NCBI GenBank assembly: GCA_016217595.1
Contig: JACRHS010000018.1
Coordinates: forward strand, 62,001-126,000
Source of the DNA: Opitutia bacterium
Lineage (GTDB): Bacteria > Verrucomicrobiota > Verrucomicrobiia > Opitutales > Opitutaceae
Direction of reading: 5' to 3'
Length of the DNA stretch: 64,000 nucleotides
Part shown: one piece after another, positions 54,504-62,303 of the stretch
Numbering within the stretch: the stretch's first letter is position 1
Layout: every line of letters begins with the position of its first letter
Translations under genes and position numbers: made by a program
Notes under the pieces: generated by a model
What the model was told of the DNA's origin: nothing
The model's input: the letters and a program-made list of their open reading frames with translations, nothing else
The model's database searches: none

Positions 54504-54743
54504 TCAGTCGCGACTAAAAAATACTTTCCACGCGCCGTCGTGTTGGCGTTCGGGTCGGGCGGAGAAACCGGCATGGCGCATCGCTTCGATCAGCGGGGCG
54601 GGCAAAAACGGCGCGATGACGGCGAAACCTTCACCGGGAGCGAGTGCGTCGACCGTGGCGGTGATCGTGGCAAACGGTTCTTCGCCCCGCGCCAGCAGCG
54701 GGCGGACGTCGAGCGTGCGAAGTTTGGGGGCGGGGCGCGACAT
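54504..54743 (-). CDS. DUF2249 domain protein
   Basis: The 79-residue product is a single DUF2249 domain: LRTLDVRPLLARGEEPFATI, then GFAVIAPFLPAPLIEAMRHA GFSA. The LDVRP...R.EPF pattern is diagnostic. Such proteins accompany Crp/Fnr regulators, hemerythrins and denitrification genes. It is the first gene of a two-gene operon with the Crp/Fnr regulator, downstream of an FNR-type box. The ATG at 54743 is clear. Confidence 0.82.
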   Translation of the reverse strand: MSRPAPKLRTLDVRPLLARGEEPFATITATVDALAPGEGFAVIAPFLPAPLIEAMRHAGFSARPERQHDGAWKVFFSRD

Positions 54744-54831
54744 GGCTGAAGTTTGGGTCGGAGCGATGCAGGAGATCGTCGGCAGGTTCGGCCTGCGGTG
54801 GCACGGCGGTCAAGCACCGCGGCCGCCAGTC

Positions 54832-54845
54832 TTGATACGGATCAA
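54832..54845. promoter_or_regulatory. perfect FNR-type operator
   Basis: TTGATACGGATCAA matches TTGAT-N4-ATCAA exactly. Its centre lies 95 bases upstream of the DUF2249 start, in the 117-base gap before the operon that encodes the Crp/Fnr regulator. If activation is at -41.5, transcription would begin near 54797. Autoregulation is likely. Confidence 0.75.
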
Positions 54846-54860
54846 GCGGCGGCGCGAAAC

Positions 54861-55397
54861 TTACTCCAATCTCCACTCGCGCAGGTCGAAACCGCGGGCG
54901 CGCATGGCCTCGGCCACCGCCTTGAGATCCAGTTTGGCGCCGGGGAGCATGCCGTGTTGGCGAAACCAACCCTGATTCATCTCCAACGCGAATTTCAGCT
55001 GGTCGCTCGTCGAGCTCACCGTCTTTTCGTCGCGCGGATAAAGCGGATGAATTTCCCGCAGCACGCCGTCGGCATCGAAGAAACCGATGTCGAGCGGCGT
55101 GGGCGTATTTCGCATCCAAAAATGCATTTGCTGAGGCTTTTTGTAGGGGAAAAGCATGCCGTCATCGGGGCCGAGATCGCGGCGCTCCATCAGGCCGCGT
55201 TGCTGCTCGGGCGAGGTCACGGCGAGCTGCATCCGCACGGTGCGGTCGCCGACCTTGATCGTGAACCAATCTTGGACGGTCTTCGGCGCTGGCGGCGGCG
55301 CAGGCTGCTCTTTGCCGCAGCCACCCGCCGTCAGCATGATGGCCACCATCAGCGCGGCTGCCCGCATCCACCGCGAAACCAAGTTTGCATTTTTCAC
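54861..55397 (-). CDS. DUF192 lipoprotein
   Basis: The 178-residue product has a lipoprotein signal (LMVAIMLTAGGC) and a DUF192 domain: VRMQLAVTSPEQQRGLMERR DLGPDDGMLF, then MHFWMRNTPTPLDIGFFDAD GVLREI. Those two phrases are family hallmarks. The function is unknown, though some relatives cluster with surface or halophilic adaptation genes. The start is a GTG at 55397. It is divergent from the M24 peptidase gene, whose start is 46 bases away. Confidence 0.85.
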   Translation of the reverse strand: MKNANLVSRWMRAAALMVAIMLTAGGCGKEQPAPPPAPKTVQDWFTIKVGDRTVRMQLAVTSPEQQRGLMERRDLGPDDGMLFPYKKPQQMHFWMRNTPTPLDIGFFDADGVLREIHPLYPRDEKTVSSTSDQLKFALEMNQGWFRQHGMLPGAKLDLKAVAEAMRARGFDLREWRLE

Positions 55398-55443
55398 GTC
55401 GGTTGTGGCTAATCGCTTTTTCGTTCAACACAACCACTCTCGC

Positions 55444-56577
55444 ATGGCCCTGCCGCCGCCGCTATTTTACGCCGATTCCGAACGCAACGCCGATCTGCTT
55501 TATTTCGGTCGTCTGGCCGTGCCCGATCCGTTCCCGGCGTTTGCGGTCCGCGGGCGGAAATACGCGCTGGTGAAGGCGCTGGAGTTTGGCCGCGCGAAAA
55601 AGGAGTCGGCTTTCGATGTGGTGTTGCCGCTGGAAACCTATCTGACGCGCGCCCGGGCCCGCTGGCCGCGGTGTGCGGTGGGCGATGCCGAGGCCATCGC
55701 GGTTGCGGCCGCTGAGCTTAAGCAGCGCAAGTTCACCATCGCCGAGGATTTTCCCGCCGGCATGGCGACGAGGCTCACCCGGCTCGGCCTTAAGCTCACT
55801 ATTGCCGACGGTCCGTTGCTGCCGGAGCGCGAGATCAAAACCGCCGCCGAACTCGCTGCGTTGCGCGAGGGAAATCGTTGCAGCGCGCTCGGGCTCGCCG
55901 CCGCCGAGCGGATGTTGCGCGCCAGCCGGGTGAAAAACGGTCGTCTCTTTTTTCGCGGCGCGCCGCTCACGAGCGAACGCCTCAGGCTCGCCATCGAGAT
56001 CGCCTGCCTCGAAGCCGGCGCGGTCTCGTTGCACACGATCGCCGCGGGTGGCGACCAGGCGTGCGATCCGCATTGTGGCGGCTCCGGCCCGCTGCGTGCA
56101 AATGAGCTCATCATCGTCGACGTGTTCCCGCGCGTGCAGGCCACCGGTTATCACGGCGACATGACCCGCACGTTCCTGCGCGGTCGGGCGAGCGACGCCC
56201 AGCGCGCGCTCGTGGACGCGGTCCGCGCGGCGCAACTCGGCGCGCTCGGGGCGATCCACGCCGGGGTTAACGGACGCGACGTGCATCGCGGCGTGGTGGC
56301 GGAGTTCACCCGTCGCGGTTACGAAACCAAGCACACGCCGCAGGGCTCGGTGGGATTTTTCCACGGCACCGGCCACGGGCTCGGGCTTGCTGTGCACGAG
56401 CTGCCGCGCATCAGCGGCGCGGTGGATTACACGTTGCCGCGGGGCTCGGTGGTGACGGTGGAGCCGGGCCTGTATTACCCGGGCCTTGGCGGCTGTCGCA
56501 TCGAGGACGTCGTCCACGTCACCGCGCGCAGCGCGAAACTTTTGTCCGATTATCCATACGAGTGGGAACTTCGCTAA
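55444..56577 (+). CDS. M24-family metallopeptidase (Xaa-Pro aminopeptidase-like)
   Basis: The 377-residue product has an N-terminal creatinase-like domain of about 140 residues and a pita-bread catalytic domain. The dimetal ligands are all visible: LIIVDVFPR (Asp), YHGDMTRTF (Asp), FFHGTGHGLGLAVHE (His), VVTVEPGLYY (Glu) and CRIEDVVHV (Glu). It probably removes N-terminal residues before proline from cytoplasmic peptides. There is no signal peptide from the ATG at 55444. It lies just before the RfaE1 gene (5 bases), so they may share a transcript. Confidence 0.85.
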   Translation: MALPPPLFYADSERNADLLYFGRLAVPDPFPAFAVRGRKYALVKALEFGRAKKESAFDVVLPLETYLTRARARWPRCAVGDAEAIAVAAAELKQRKFTIAEDFPAGMATRLTRLGLKLTIADGPLLPEREIKTAAELAALREGNRCSALGLAAAERMLRASRVKNGRLFFRGAPLTSERLRLAIEIACLEAGAVSLHTIAAGGDQACDPHCGGSGPLRANELIIVDVFPRVQATGYHGDMTRTFLRGRASDAQRALVDAVRAAQLGALGAIHAGVNGRDVHRGVVAEFTRRGYETKHTPQGSVGFFHGTGHGLGLAVHELPRISGAVDYTLPRGSVVTVEPGLYYPGLGGCRIEDVVHVTARSAKLLSDYPYEWELR

Positions 56578-56582
56578 CCGCC

Positions 56583-57572
56583 ATGTCCATCACACCAGCC
56601 AAGACTCGCGCGTTGCTGAAAAAAATCGCCGACCGCCGCATCCTCGTGATCGGCGATGTCATGCTCGACCACTATATGTGGGGCGACGCCACCCGCATCT
56701 CGCCCGAAGCCCCGGTGCCTGTGGTCGAGATCAAGCGCGACACCTACGTGCCCGGCGGCGCCGGCAACGTTGCGCTCAACTGCGCCACGCTCGGCGCGCA
56801 CACCGCACTGGCCGGATTCATCGGCGAGGACGAGGCCGGCGTGCGGCTGCGCGGCTTGCTCAAGGAACATGGCGTGAAAGCCATCGGCACGGTCGGCCAG
56901 GCGCACACGATCATCAAGACGCGCGTCATCATCCAACGCCAGCAGCTCTGCCGTCTCGATCGCGAGGCGGCGGCGGCCAACTATCAGATGAGCGCGGCCG
57001 ACGCCGTGCGGCTGCTCCGCAAGCCCATCGCCGAGTGTGACGCAGTTGTCATCTCCGACTATGCGAAGGGCATAGTGACCAACGAACTCATCGCCGCGGT
57101 CACCAGCGAAGCGCACCAGCGCGGCAAACTCGTGGCGCTCGACCCGAAGCCGAAGCGCGCGCTGCATTTCACCGACATCGACCTCATCACGCCCAATCGC
57201 AAGGAGGCGTCGCAGCTCGCGGGCGTGCCGTGGACGAGCGGGGCGCCGTTTCCCGCGGAGGAGATTTGCCGGATCATCCACGAGCGCCATGGCGTGAAAC
57301 ATCTCGTTATTACGCTCAGCGAGGACGGCCTGTTGCTCAGTCGCGAGGGGCGCATCTTGAAACAGATTCCCACCGCGGCGCGCGAAGTGTTCGACGTCTC
57401 CGGCGCGGGCGACACCTCGATCGCCGGTCTGGGGCTCGCTTTGTCGGCGGGCGCCGATCTCGAGACCGCGGCGCATTTTGCCAACGCCGCCGCGGGAGTC
57501 GTCGTCGGCAAAGTCGGCACCGCCACCGTCACCCCGGAAGAGCTGCTCGCCTACGTGAGCCACACGCCGTGA
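56583..57572 (+). CDS. rfaE1: D-glycero-beta-D-manno-heptose-7-phosphate kinase (RfaE1/HldE kinase domain)
   Basis: The 329-residue PfkB-type kinase has LVIGDVMLDHYMWGDATRIS PEAPVPV, the phrase typical of HldE/RfaE1, and GGAGNVALNCATLGA. The ATP site is in LITPNRKEAS and DVSGAGDTSIAGL. It phosphorylates heptose 7-phosphate at C1 in the beta configuration for the ADP-heptose route to lipopolysaccharide. The C-terminal adenylyltransferase domain of HldE is absent, so RfaE2 must be elsewhere. A GmhB-like phosphatase gene overlaps its stop (GTGA). Confidence 0.88.
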   Translation: MSITPAKTRALLKKIADRRILVIGDVMLDHYMWGDATRISPEAPVPVVEIKRDTYVPGGAGNVALNCATLGAHTALAGFIGEDEAGVRLRGLLKEHGVKAIGTVGQAHTIIKTRVIIQRQQLCRLDREAAAANYQMSAADAVRLLRKPIAECDAVVISDYAKGIVTNELIAAVTSEAHQRGKLVALDPKPKRALHFTDIDLITPNRKEASQLAGVPWTSGAPFPAEEICRIIHERHGVKHLVITLSEDGLLLSREGRILKQIPTAAREVFDVSGAGDTSIAGLGLALSAGADLETAAHFANAAAGVVVGKVGTATVTPEELLAYVSHTP

Positions 57573-58120
57573 GACCCGAAAACGCCAAAACCGACCGGGC
57601 GCTTTTTATCGACCGCGACGGCACGCTGATCATCGACAAGGTGTATCTGGCCGACCCGGCCGGCGTGGAGTTGTTTCCCGGTGTGGCCGAGGGGCTGCAA
57701 CGCGCGCGGGAGCTCGGGTACCGGCTCTTTCTTTTCACCAACCAATCCGGCATCGGCCGCGGCTACCACACGATCGAGGCCACGCATCGGGTGAACGCCC
57801 GCATGGAGGAATTGCTCGGCCTGCCGCGTCCGATTTTCGACGAGATTTGCATCGCGCCGGAAGCGCCGGGACAACCCTCGCTGTATCGCAAGCCCTCGCC
57901 GCGTTTCATTCACGAGATGGTGGCGAAGTACGCGCTCGCGCCCGGGCGCTGTTTCATGGTGGGCGACGCCGCTTCCGATCTGGGCGCGGCGCTGGGCGGC
58001 GGCATCCAGCCTATCGCGGTGCGCACGGGCAAAGTCGATCCGCTCAAGCTGCCCGAGGTCGCGGAGCATCACATCCCGGTGTTCGAAAACTTCGCCGCGT
58101 TTGCCAAAACGCTCGGCTGA
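57569..58120 (+). CDS. gmhB: HAD-family heptose-1,7-bisphosphate 7-phosphatase (GmhB-like, second copy)
   Basis: The 183-residue product has ALFIDRDGTLIIDKVYLADP, LFLFTNQSGIGRGY, YRKPSPRFI and CFMVGDAASDLGAALGGG, the HAD-IIIA motif set. The start is a GTG at 57569 overlapping the kinase stop, which suggests coupling. The beta-specific kinase upstream makes the beta-1,7-bisphosphate the likely substrate. As in the first copy, no cysteine zinc loop is visible (APEAPGQPSLYRKP). Having two GmhB-like genes, one beside each kinase type, suggests anomer-specialised paralogues. Confidence 0.82.
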   Translation: MRPENAKTDRALFIDRDGTLIIDKVYLADPAGVELFPGVAEGLQRARELGYRLFLFTNQSGIGRGYHTIEATHRVNARMEELLGLPRPIFDEICIAPEAPGQPSLYRKPSPRFIHEMVAKYALAPGRCFMVGDAASDLGAALGGGIQPIAVRTGKVDPLKLPEVAEHHIPVFENFAAFAKTLG

Positions 58121-58134
58121 GCTTCGGTGCGGAC

Positions 58135-58968
58135 ATGCCCGAACTCGCCGAGGTCGAATTTTTCCGCAAACGCTGGCACCAGGCCGCGGTCGGCCAGACC
58201 GTCACCGACGTGTCCATACACGAGCGGGCACGCGTGTTTGTTAATCAGCGCGCCGCGCTCGCGGTGCGGAAGGCGTTGCCGGGTCGGACGCTGCTCGGGT
58301 CGGAGGCGGCGGCGAAGCAGATGTGCTTTCGTTTTAGCGACGACCTCTGGCTGGGCGTGCACCTGGGCATGAGCGGCGAGTTGCGCGTCGAGCCCGCCGG
58401 TTACGTGCCACAGAAGCACGATCATATGGTGCTCCATACGGCAGGTCATGCGCTGGTGTTCACCGATCCACGGATGTTTGGCGGAGTGGAGTTGCATTGC
58501 GGTCCGGAGGCGCCGGCGTGGTGGGCGCGCATCGCTCCGTCGCTGCTCTCGCCGGCGTTCACCGTGGAGGCGGTAGCGGCATTTCTGCGCCGCCGGGCGC
58601 GCGCGCCGATCAAGGCCGTGCTGCTCATGCAGGAGCGATTCCCCGGCATCGGCAACTGGATGGCCGACGAGATTCTCTGGCGCGCGGCGATTCATCCGCG
58701 CCAGCCCGCCGGTTCGCTGCGCGCTGCCGAGGTGCGTGTGTTGTGGCGCGAATGCCGGCGCGTCTGCCGGCTCGCGCTCGCGACGATTGCCGGCCGCGGC
58801 GACTATCTGCCGACCTCGCTCAACGCCCACATTCCTGCGTCCTGGCTTTTTCTCCATCGCTGGACCGACGGCGGGCGCTGCCCGAAAACCCGCCGGCCGT
58901 TGTGCCGCGAGACCGTGGGCGGCCGCACGAGCTGTTGGTCGCCTGCCCGGCAGAAATTACACCGCTAA
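58135..58968 (+). CDS. Fpg/Nei-family DNA glycosylase with a degenerate zinc finger
   Basis: The 277-residue product starts MPELAEVEFF, with the catalytic Pro2 and Glu3. It has the lysine in AAAKQMCFRF, HLGMSGELRVEP, the helix-two-turns-helix QERFPGIGNWMADEILWRA and a C-terminal end that should be a zinc finger. That end reads GGRCPKTRRPLCRETVGGRT then SCWSPARQ: the CxxC...CxxC pattern is broken and only the DNA-contacting GGRT arginine is kept. A zincless finger occurs in NEIL1 and plant Fpg. It probably excises oxidised bases. The ATG at 58135 is required for Pro2. Confidence 0.85.
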   Translation: MPELAEVEFFRKRWHQAAVGQTVTDVSIHERARVFVNQRAALAVRKALPGRTLLGSEAAAKQMCFRFSDDLWLGVHLGMSGELRVEPAGYVPQKHDHMVLHTAGHALVFTDPRMFGGVELHCGPEAPAWWARIAPSLLSPAFTVEAVAAFLRRRARAPIKAVLLMQERFPGIGNWMADEILWRAAIHPRQPAGSLRAAEVRVLWRECRRVCRLALATIAGRGDYLPTSLNAHIPASWLFLHRWTDGGRCPKTRRPLCRETVGGRTSCWSPARQKLHR

Positions 58969-58978
58969 AGCCAGACGA

Positions 58979-59056
58979 GATGTTACGTAATACGTAACAT
59001 CCATCGTCGGGTGGCGCGCTGTGGCGGAGACGGGTTTGTTACGTAATACGTAACAA
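58979..59056. repeat. paired palindrome element, copy 2
   Basis: Two perfect palindromes with the core TGTTACGTAATACGTAACA, at 58979-59001 (23 bases) and 59036-59056 (21 bases), lie with centres 56 bases apart. The spacer contains CGCTGTGGCGG, matching the spacer core of copy 1. The element begins 10 bases after the Fpg-like gene and may be a mobile non-coding element or a regulatory/structural repeat. Confidence 0.8.
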
Positions 59057-59177
59057 GCGATGACGGGCGGCTGCGAGGTGGCCGTGGCGGGCGACGGGGG
59101 GGACGAGATGCCAACGCGGGGAAAGGGTTGCCACGCCGGCGGGTGGTCGGCTATACGCTGACGCGGTTTTGTTCCCC

Positions 59178-59975
59178 ATGTCTTACACCCGCGCGATTTC
59201 CAGTCTGGGGTGGCCCGACAGCACGCTGGAGGATCTTCTGGCGTTGGCCGCCCGGCATCAGCTCGAAGCGGTGGAGCTCCGTGCGCTCGAAAACACGGTC
59301 GATCTGCCGAACTTCTTTCTCCAGCGCTTTGGGACCCCGGCCGAATTAACGTCACGTTTGGAGACGGCGCCGAGCCGGGTGGTCGCCTTCGACACCACAT
59401 TGCGGCTGCTCAACGGCACGCCTGCCGATCGCGACAAGCTGCTGGCCTACGTGCCGTGGGCCGAGGCCGCCGGCGCGAAGTGGCTGCGCGTGCTCGATGG
59501 CGGCAAGACCGCCGACGACAACGAACTCGCGCACGCCGCGGGCACGTTGCGCTGGTGGCAAACGCTCCGCCGCGAACGCGGGTGGAAGGTTGATCTCATG
59601 GTCGAGACGCACGACACGCTCGTCAGCAAGGCGACGCTGCTGCGTTTCCTCGAGGCGGTGCCGGGTGTGCGGTTGTTGTGGGACGCGCACCAAACCTGGA
59701 AGAAGAGCGGCGAGGACCCGGTGGACACCTGGCGGGCGCTGCGCAAGAGCGTGGTGCATGTGCACGTGAAGGACAGCATCAGCACGCCGAGCCCCGGCCA
59801 TCCTTTCACCTATGTGCTGCCGGGCGCGGGTGAATTTCCTGCGGCGCGGCTGGGCCGGTTGTTGCGCACGGAATTCACCGGCGCGGTGTGTCTCGAATGG
59901 GAAAAGCTCTGGCACTCGTATCTGCCGGATCTCGACCAGGCGCTGCATGCCGCCGAGACGCATCGGTGGTGGTGA
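59178..59975 (+). CDS. sugar phosphate isomerase/epimerase-like TIM-barrel protein
   Basis: The 265-residue product has the AP-endonuclease-2/xylose-isomerase-like pattern: LEDLLALAARHQLEAVELRA, KWLRVLDGG, DLMVETHDTLVS, RLLWDAHQTW and VHVHVKDSIS with metal-binding Glu, Asp and His. A late LEWEKLW supplies the last Glu. Members isomerise or epimerise sugars or inositols, or act as dehydratases. The substrate is unknown. It begins 121 bases after the paired palindrome element. Confidence 0.8.
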   Translation: MSYTRAISSLGWPDSTLEDLLALAARHQLEAVELRALENTVDLPNFFLQRFGTPAELTSRLETAPSRVVAFDTTLRLLNGTPADRDKLLAYVPWAEAAGAKWLRVLDGGKTADDNELAHAAGTLRWWQTLRRERGWKVDLMVETHDTLVSKATLLRFLEAVPGVRLLWDAHQTWKKSGEDPVDTWRALRKSVVHVHVKDSISTPSPGHPFTYVLPGAGEFPAARLGRLLRTEFTGAVCLEWEKLWHSYLPDLDQALHAAETHRWW

Positions 59976-60042
59976 GCGCGGCGGAATATTCTGAAGGGTT
60001 GCGCGGCCGGCCGGTGTTATGCCCGGCAAACCCACATTCCCC

Positions 60043-60768
60043 ATGAAGAACGGCCTGCTTTCCATCCTCTTCCTCGGACTCGCCTGCGTGAATGCTCAGG
60101 CGGAGTTGGCGATGCCGCAATTCACGCGGCAATCGGTTAAGATCATCCAGACGGTGCAGCCGGTTTTTCCGTTGGGTGTGCATGAGCTGGGGTACTTGCA
60201 CGGCGATGCGCGCGTCGCGATCTCGGTGGATCAGACCGGCCGGTTGACCGATCATCTGGTGGTGGAATATTCCCACCCGAAGTTTGCCCAAGCCGCGGTG
60301 GAGGCGATCAAGCAGTGGCGCTTTGAGCCAGCGTTGATCAACGGCGAGCCGGTGTCTGTCCGCACGGAGATTTCGATCAACTTCGAGATGAGCGGGGTGG
60401 TGATTTCCTACGACAACAACTCTTACATCGAGAAGTACTCCAACACGGTTTTCCGGGATGCGATCGCCTACCGGCCGTGTTCGATGAAGGAGATCGACCG
60501 TATTCCCACGCCGCTGCAGGCGGTGAAACCGTATTATAGCGACGACCTCGCCAAGCAGGGCATCAAGGGAGAGGTGACCGTGGAATTCTACATCGACGAG
60601 ACGGGCGCGCTGCGTCTGCCCGCGGTTTTGCAGTCGGCCCATCCTGCGCTCGCCAATCTGGCGATGAGCGCGCTCATGCAGTGGAAATTCGAGCCGCCCA
60701 CCCGCAAGGGAAAGCCGGTGCTGGTGCGGGCGAAACAGGTGTTCAATTTCAATGAAGTGAAGCGGTGA
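60043..60768 (+). CDS. exported protein with two TonB C-terminal domains
   Basis: The 241-residue product has a signal peptide (MKNGLLSILFLGLACVNAQA). Two TonB_C-like modules follow: residues about 35-120 (GYLHGDARVAISVDQTGRLT, VEAIKQWRFEPALINGEPV) and 150-240 (GIKGEVTVEFYIDETGALRL, MSALMQWKFEPPTRKGKPVL). It lacks the N-terminal membrane helix and proline region of a true TonB, so it is a periplasmic or secreted TonB-domain protein of unknown role. The ATG at 60043 starts the signal peptide. Confidence 0.8.
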   Translation: MKNGLLSILFLGLACVNAQAELAMPQFTRQSVKIIQTVQPVFPLGVHELGYLHGDARVAISVDQTGRLTDHLVVEYSHPKFAQAAVEAIKQWRFEPALINGEPVSVRTEISINFEMSGVVISYDNNSYIEKYSNTVFRDAIAYRPCSMKEIDRIPTPLQAVKPYYSDDLAKQGIKGEVTVEFYIDETGALRLPAVLQSAHPALANLAMSALMQWKFEPPTRKGKPVLVRAKQVFNFNEVKR

Positions 60769-60850
60769 CGGTCGTGAGCAGCGGACATGAATCCCGCCCC
60801 ACCGCCGGCAGAAAACGGTGCAGGCCGTAGTGGCGGAGAAGAGCGTTAGG

Positions 60851-61441
60851 TTAAGTCGTCACCGTAGTCCGGAGCACATCGGTCAGCTTGAGCCGGAGCC
60901 GTTGTTTGGCGCGGTAGAGCCGCGTTTCCACACCGCGCTCCGAGCAACCGAGGACGGCGCCCACCTCGCGGTAGGAGAGCCCTTCGTAGTGGTGCAACAG
61001 CAGCGTGGTTTTCAAATCGTGCGGCAGCTCGGCGATGGCGGCGCCGAGTGCGGCCATGGTTTCGTTGTGCAGCAGGGCTTCGTCGGGTGTCGGCGTCTCG
61101 TCCGGCATCGCGCTGGTGTTCGCCTGGTCCAGCCCGGCGTTGTCGAGACTCACCGTGGGATGCCGCTGCCGCCAGCGATGCTGGTTGTGGCAGAGGTTGG
61201 TGAGCGTGGTGAAAAGCCATGCGGAGAGATTGGTGTCGGGACGCAGTCGCTGGCGTTGCTGATAGAGCCGCACGAACGTCTCGGCCACGAGGTCGCGGGC
61301 GTCGGCGGAGTCCTGCACATACCGCCACGCAAAGGCCAGCAACGGGCGCTCCCACCGGGCGATCAGGCGGTTGAGCGCGGTGTCGTCGCCGCTTTGCAAC
61401 GCCTGCCAGTGCACGCGGTCGTTAGCGGGGTCGGGGTTCAC
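60851..61441 (-). CDS. ECF-subfamily RNA polymerase sigma factor (module 2)
   Basis: The 196-residue product has region 2 (SADARDLVAETFVRLYQQRQ, LSAWLFTTLTNLCHNQHRWR) and region 4 (LPHDLKTTLLLHHYEGLSYR EVGAVLGCSERGVETRLYRA). It starts GTG at 61441 with VNPDPAND, much like VNTAPDN of the first module's sigma factor, and shares IARWERP with it. It is the third gene of a leftward set whose order equals module 1: membrane protein, periplasmic protein, sigma factor. It starts 20 bases after the stop of the gene before it. Confidence 0.87.
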   Translation of the reverse strand: MNPDPANDRVHWQALQSGDDTALNRLIARWERPLLAFAWRYVQDSADARDLVAETFVRLYQQRQRLRPDTNLSAWLFTTLTNLCHNQHRWRQRHPTVSLDNAGLDQANTSAMPDETPTPDEALLHNETMAALGAAIAELPHDLKTTLLLHHYEGLSYREVGAVLGCSERGVETRLYRAKQRLRLKLTDVLRTTVTT

Positions 61442-61461
61442 GCGGGGCGGGGGTGTCCGGT

Positions 61462-61920
61462 TTAGTTGAGTGCTGAGGTGCCGGACGACTTTAGCGCCGG
61501 GCCGAGCAATGCGAGATAACGCTGGCGCTGCTCCGGCGTCATGACGTCGGCGGCGGCCAGGATCAGGCGACGGGTGGATTCGGCGCATTCGCGATCGACG
61601 GTGCGGCGCTGCTCGACGAAGCGGGCAAACTCCAGGAAATCGACCTCGCCGGTGGATTTGCGCTCGTGCTCGAACGCGGCGAACTCGGCCCGCAGGCGCG
61701 TCACCTGCATCGCGAGCGCGACGAGGCGCGGGCTGGACTGTTCGTGGAGCGAACGAATGCGGGCGAACTGCGCTTCGCTGAGCTGCAAGTTGGAGCGCAT
61801 CCACGCCAGCTGACCGGCGAGATCGTGGACCGGTGCCGGCCGATGCAGCGCATACCAACCCGCGTGGGCGGCGAGACCGCAGACCAGCCCGAGACAAAGG
61901 ACGAGCAGCGTGCGATTCAT
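61462..61920 (-). CDS. periplasmic CnrX/Metal_resist-like protein (module 2)
   Basis: The 152-residue product has a membrane anchor (MNRTLLVLCLGLVCGLAAHA) and a helical domain aligned with the module 1 sensor: QLAWMRSNLQLSEAQFARIR SLHEQSS, RRTVDRECAESTRRL, DVMTPEQRQRYLALLGP. It lacks the CAEHC cluster and the terminal His pair of the other copy, so it may sense something else or bind metal poorly. Its start overlaps the end of the membrane-protein gene by four bases, and it is followed by the sigma factor. Confidence 0.7.
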   Translation of the reverse strand: MNRTLLVLCLGLVCGLAAHAGWYALHRPAPVHDLAGQLAWMRSNLQLSEAQFARIRSLHEQSSPRLVALAMQVTRLRAEFAAFEHERKSTGEVDFLEFARFVEQRRTVDRECAESTRRLILAAADVMTPEQRQRYLALLGPALKSSGTSALN

Positions 61921-62270
61921 GGCGAAGGCGCGGGTTGGGCTGTTGTGCCCGGCGTCGCCGGGGCGAGCAACGGATCGATCAATTGGAGGTAGCTTTGGAC
62001 CAGACGCACGTTGCGCTCGGACTGATGCCGCGAGAGCCGCACTTCGGCCAGAAACAGTCCGAGGAGCGTGCAGGCGGCGACGAACGCAAAGGCGAACGAT
62101 GGCCGGGCGAAGGCCGCGTGCAGGGCGGCGGCGAGTCCTGTGCGCGGTGGGGGCGTTTCAGCCGCGGCGATGCGGCGCCAGACTTCGGGGCCGAGGGGCT
62201 CGGCGGGGGGCGGGACGGCCTGCCGCCAGCGTTCCAGCAGGGGATCGAGCGGATCGGGAGAGGGTGACAT
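61917..62270 (-). CDS. small single-helix membrane protein, candidate anti-sigma factor (module 2)
   Basis: The 117-residue product has a cytoplasmic N-terminus (DPLLERWRQAVPPPAEPLG, EVWRRI), one membrane helix at about residues 57-76 (SFAFAFVAACTLLGLFLAEV) and a periplasmic tail ending TAQPAPSP. The N-terminal phrase matches the first protein of module 1 (LARVLASWQVAPPSDP ... AVWARL), but the His-rich ending is missing. Anti-sigma function is inferred. The frame runs further upstream, but the ATG at 62270 fits the promoter-like motif placed 33 bases before it. Confidence 0.65.
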   Translation of the reverse strand: MSPSPDPLDPLLERWRQAVPPPAEPLGPEVWRRIAAAETPPPRTGLAAALHAAFARPSFAFAFVAACTLLGLFLAEVRLSRHQSERNVRLVQSYLQLIDPLLAPATPGTTAQPAPSP

Positions 62271-62303
62271 GGCAGGGAGTGGGACGCGGAGTAGGCGAGC
62301 AGC

